A stretch of 54,760 nt of DNA from Phocaeicola plebeius (GTDB taxonomy: Bacteria > Bacteroidota > Bacteroidia > Bacteroidales > Bacteroidaceae). The stretch lies in assembly GCA_004558305.1 (NCBI GenBank), contig SFDG01000004.1, forward strand, positions 1 to 54,760. The letters are read 5' to 3'. Below, piece by piece: positions 52,499 through 54,760 of this stretch (position 1 is the stretch's first letter; every line of letters begins with the position of its first letter). Below the pieces are notes generated by a model. It was not told the DNA's origin. It ran no database searches and saw only the letters and a list, made by a program, of their open reading frames with translations. Position numbers and translations under genes: made by a program.

Positions 52499-52745
52499 AT
52501 ATCCTGGCCGCAGTAGATTCGTCCACCATCACGTAGTAGAACTGCAACAAAGGTTTTGCCGTGGTACGCCCTACGGACTGAGCGTATGGCTTTATCTTCT
52601 CCAGCAACTCTTCTCCCTTTCCTTTCCAGTCAACATCTTTCACTTTCTTGCGGTAGCCGTTCTTGACCAAATGCCTTGAACCGCACTGAGGACATGTTTT
52701 CTTTGGCGTTTTTGTCTCAATATGTAAGATAATTGTATTACCTTT
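52473..52745 (-). pseudogene. Fragment: zinc-ribbon transposase-like start and YkvA-like helix
   Basis: The minus-strand frame reads KTCPQCGSRHLVKNGYRKK, like the zinc ribbon at the start of ISL3-type transposases, then KGEELLEKIKPYAQSVG and PLLQFYYVM, like the first half of the YkvA/DUF1232 domain, and then stops inside the 3' end of the ATPase gene. Neither half is complete. I read it as a fused remnant; a true small zinc-ribbon protein cannot be excluded. Confidence 0.4.
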
Positions 52746-52968
52746 GTACTCAATTCCTGAGCACTTATGGTCATATAGACCCTATGCATGATATAGAAAA
52801 CTGCTGTTCATCATTGTACATTTGGTTGTGGTGATTCAAATATACAAAAAAGACGGCAGTTTTCTTCCTTTTTACAATATCTCTGTTAATCTATCACCCG
52901 AAATGTCGGATGAACCAATTTATTATTGTCCATATCTTTACATTATATTATTATTACGTTTATGAAAG
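52746..52968. other. Noncoding gap
   Basis: An 8-bp inverted repeat (AAAACTGC at 52798 and GCAGTTTT at 52855) is the only structure seen. No convincing frame is present. Confidence 0.5.
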
Positions 52969-52999
52969 TATAGAGGCAATAGTAACCCTACATCTGTCA
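52969..52999 (-). promoter_or_regulatory. Shared regulatory element E5, orphaned upstream of a relic
   Basis: On the minus strand TGACAG (52994-52999) is followed six bases later by GGTTACTATTGCCTCTATA (52969-52987). It points to the truncated frame at 52473-52745 and overlaps the stop of the macro-like/DUF1810 gene. Confidence 0.6.
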
Positions 53000-53800
53000 C
53001 ATGCAATCCAATGTCTTCTTATCATACCTTCCTCCATAGAATGCATCCAGCACTTTTTGGAATATGTCATCTGGCGAGACAACATTGAAGAGTGTCATAC
53101 AGGAGCGAACCTTTACGGCATCGATATCACCGAAAATATCTATCACCGACACTCCACGATGTTGTAGAAGTTCCATTGTTATCTTCCTCAGCCTTGTACC
53201 CAATATGGGATGTTCAAGGTAGGCCTTTGCCTCGTCATACCCGCTGATGCCATAATACTTGGCATTGGTACTGTGCCCCAAAACAGCCAACTGCGGAAAG
53301 ATAAACCATATCCAGTGAGTGCGTTTGCGGCCCTCTGTAATTTCCCGCAAGGCATTCTCGTAGTTGTATTTATGCGCAGTCAAGAATCGTTCAAGATAAT
53401 AACCGCTATACGGGGATATGTTTTCAACGAACTCCTTCGGAAGTATGATATTGTTCACATCAATGGCATCCTTAAAGAGTGGAGCAATCACTTCATCACG
53501 GAATCCTGCGATACCGCAACCTATTCGCGTAACGAGGAACGTGAGTCGGGTATGCTCTTTGGCAAAGCGGATGAACATATCCACGTAGGGTTTGATGGTT
53601 TCCACTCCACCCTGCATGGTGGGAATAGCGTATGTCTGGCCATGCAGACCAACACCTGCTCCCCATACGGCACCAAACCGCTCGTAAGCCAACCGCGCCG
53701 CACCGCCACCATGGGCACCAGCCAAATTGCTGCCAAAGACAAATATCTCATTCTCTTTCAATTCCGAAATCCTTTCGGGGGTAAATTTTCTGTCATACAT
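52997..53800 (-). CDS. Macro-like domain fused to DUF1810
   Basis: Residues 1-130 match the macro-like A1S_2505 group: EIFVFGSNLAGAHGGGAARLA, GVGLHGQTYAIPTM and TRIGCGIAGF, the loops that hold ADP-ribose in macro domains. Residues 135-267 match DUF1810: GRKRTHWIWFIFPQLAVLG, ISGYDEAKAYLEHPILG and a C-terminal TLFNVVSPDDIFQKVLDAF (each shortened here). DUF1810 has no assigned activity. The fusion is intact and has a normal start at 53800. It is the third ADP-ribose-linked gene of the island. Its own promoter is not obvious; the Nudix regulator relic lies directly upstream. Confidence 0.85.
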   Translation of the reverse strand: MYDRKFTPERISELKENEIFVFGSNLAGAHGGGAARLAYERFGAVWGAGVGLHGQTYAIPTMQGGVETIKPYVDMFIRFAKEHTRLTFLVTRIGCGIAGFRDEVIAPLFKDAIDVNNIILPKEFVENISPYSGYYLERFLTAHKYNYENALREITEGRKRTHWIWFIFPQLAVLGHSTNAKYYGISGYDEAKAYLEHPILGTRLRKITMELLQHRGVSVIDIFGDIDAVKVRSCMTLFNVVSPDDIFQKVLDAFYGGRYDKKTLDCM

Positions 53801-53816
53801 AAATATCTATTATGAT

Positions 53817-54042
53817 TTAAAACTCTAATTTAAATTCCTTTTGTTTCAGCTGCTCATATTTCGCCTTGTTGAAGCGAAAAAGGAAAACTTCTTTCTTCTG
53901 CGCCGGATTATCAGTTTCATCCATTTGTTCAAGCATTTCAACCGTTTCATCTTGTTGTAGAAGTTTCGTCGGTCGTCACGCTCGGATGAGGGAACTTATA
54001 GCAGAATTTCAACTTTTAGTCTGACTTGTTTATCTTACCCAT
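53817..54042 (-). pseudogene. Decayed copy of the NrtR-like regulator gene
   Basis: The start (MGKINKSD, then a stop where the intact gene has glutamate 9) and the end (NKAKYEQLKQKEFKLEF) match 49864-50577, but the Nudix core is missing. The junction at 53968-53975 is GTCGGTCG, which in the intact gene occurs twice, at 50016-50023 and 50503-50510, 487 bp apart. A further single base is lost in the MKRL segment. 714 minus 487 minus 1 equals the observed 226 bp. Confidence 0.9.
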
Positions 54043-54259
54043 ATACCTATTGCGTTAAATTTATGTCATAAAAGTAATGCATTTATCTTTAAAAACAAAA
54101 CCTTTGCATATAAATCACACAATGCAAGCGTTTTTTATCAAAAATACAAGCGGTACCGATTCATTACTATTTTTCTTATCATATACAATAATAGATGAAT
54201 GGAGGTGCAAACTGTAAATACTTCCCATTTTTCAGCAATAACGGCAGCAAAGAAAGAAT
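54043..54259. other. Noncoding leader of the decayed regulator gene and AT-rich gap
   Basis: The first 60 bp keep the promoter of the regulator gene (TTTG at 54096-54099, 19 bp, TACTTTTA at 54069-54076). The rest is AT-rich with no frame or repeat that I can support. Confidence 0.6.
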
Positions 54260-54379
54260 CTATTCCTTTATAATATCATAATTATGAACAGCACAATAGT
54301 CCTTGTGTGAATTGGCATACATAGTTACTGAGATAATCATCGCAATCAAAGCTGCAAAAACAAAAAACATCTTCTTCAT
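54260..54379 (-). CDS. Small exported peptide, 39 residues
   Basis: The frame encodes MKKMFFVFAALIAMIISV followed by TMYANSHKDYCAVHNYDIIKE. The first 22 residues are a clean signal peptide with an ANS cleavage site, leaving a mature peptide of about 17 residues with one cysteine. A minus-strand GGTTACATTTG at 54462-54472 contains an exact TAnnTTTG box about 80 bp upstream and resembles the island element. Short exported peptides are common in Bacteroidales, but I do not recognise this one. Confidence 0.55.
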   Translation of the reverse strand: MKKMFFVFAALIAMIISVTMYANSHKDYCAVHNYDIIKE

Positions 54380-54478
54380 TGTCTTATACCCTAATAGGTC
54401 ATCGGGCGCACCTTCTAAATTTGCATTAACGTTTCTTTATCTTTTTATGAATCATAGTTATCAAATGTAACCACTGAT

Positions 54479-54760
54479 TTATGGAGTTTTACTCTTTCCT
54501 AATTTATTAAGAAAGTAAGCTGAGGCAAAATCCAAGGCATTGATGATATGAGGGACAATAGTATCTGCCGATTCATCTGAGGTCGTTTTGTGGTCATAAT
54601 CCAAGGAAACACTACCACAGTCCTGTCTGACTGCCTTGATGAATTTCACGCTCCTGTTTGTCTCATTGATAGCTTCCGACAATAATTCAGAATTATACTC
54701 GTTTGCCTTTACTAAATGAGGAACACAGAAACGTATCATATCCTCACTTCTCCCAGTCAT
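54479..54760 (-). CDS. YbjN-like protein 3, cut by the window end
   Basis: The visible 93 residues include LLSEAINETNRSVKFIKAV, QDCGSVSLDYDHKT and IVPHIINALDFASAYFL, which align by eye with the two YbjN-like proteins of the AAA+ operon. The ATG at the very last bases may be internal, so the gene probably continues past the window. This third paralogue shows that the YbjN-like family has expanded in the island, and that the island does not end here. Confidence 0.65.
   Translation of the reverse strand: MTGRSEDMIRFCVPHLVKANEYNSELLSEAINETNRSVKFIKAVRQDCGSVSLDYDHKTTSDESADTIVPHIINALDFASAYFLNKLGKSKTP

Noticed and set aside
36466..54760. Prophage or integrative conjugative element
   Set aside because: No integrase, terminase, portal, tail, relaxase or Tra genes are seen, and no tRNA or attachment repeat at the visible boundary.
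1..54760. tRNA, rRNA or riboswitch genes
   Set aside because: I saw no cloverleaf or conserved riboswitch core in the intergenic gaps by eye. A covariance-model scan would be decisive.

Overview
The window reads as a chromosome segment of a gut Bacteroidales bacterium, probably Bacteroidaceae. The evidence is a SusC/SusD pair, Bacteroidota-type promoters (TAnnTTTG at -7), a diaminopimelate dehydrogenase, a multidomain malic enzyme, a GH2 beta-galactosidase with a signal peptide, and many small lipoproteins. The first 31 kb is GC-rich housekeeping and metabolic DNA. From about 36.4 kb to the right end the DNA is visibly more AT-rich, packed with gene families of signalling, ADP-ribose and conflict biology, and littered with gene relics, so it looks like an accessory island.

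Layout of the core part. 0.3-5.4 kb (minus): a Tat export pair (tatA, tatC), a small transporter-like membrane protein, a DUF1893 protein, a Tat-exported aldo/keto reductase with Fe-S clusters, and a membrane polyferredoxin that carries a second, internal twin-arginine motif. 5.6-9.0 kb: maeB, then a phosphatase and an FNT channel. 9.7-16.8 kb (plus): a transglutaminase-like lipoprotein, frr, rsgA, an M28 peptidase and an amino-acid permease. 16.9-23.4 kb (plus): cysQ, SLC13 transporter, cysC, cysD, cysN and a sulfotransferase, a PAPS-making and PAPS-using operon without a PAPS or sulfite reductase. 23.9-31.6 kb: beta-galactosidase, a ROK regulator, a Kelch mutarotase-like lipoprotein, ruvA and ddh. 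31.7-36.3 kb (minus): a SusC/SusD pair without an attached enzyme.

Layout of the island. Nearly all genes are on the minus strand in short operons. (i) VWA protein plus WG-repeat membrane protein. (ii) AAA+ ATPase, two YbjN-like proteins, a small candidate caspase-like protein (A), a 53-residue protein missed by usual length cut-offs, a RelA/SpoT-type HD hydrolase and a PP2C phosphatase. (iii) NADAR-esterase fusion, caspase-like paralogue B and a low-molecular-weight phosphatase. (iv) CCA-type nucleotidyltransferase/HD, membrane protein and lipoprotein. (v) NrtR-like Nudix regulator and ADP-ribosylglycohydrolase. Beyond these lie a plus-strand DUF234 ATPase, a macro-like/DUF1810 fusion, an exported 39-residue peptide and a third YbjN-like gene cut by the window end.

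Operons (i)-(iv), and one relic, are preceded by the same intergenic element (TGATAG, 4-6 bases, GGTTACT-TTG-CTCT). This suggests that scattered units form one regulon. Three enzyme families that act on ADP-ribose or ADP-ribosylated substrates (NADAR, ADP-ribosylglycohydrolase, macro-like) sit beside a Nudix regulator of a family that can sense ADP-ribose. My working hypothesis is an undescribed NAD/ADP-ribose-linked stress or defence system with caspase-like proteins as possible effectors and a PP2C/VWA/AAA control layer. The gene families and the shared element are seen in the sequence; the function is inference.
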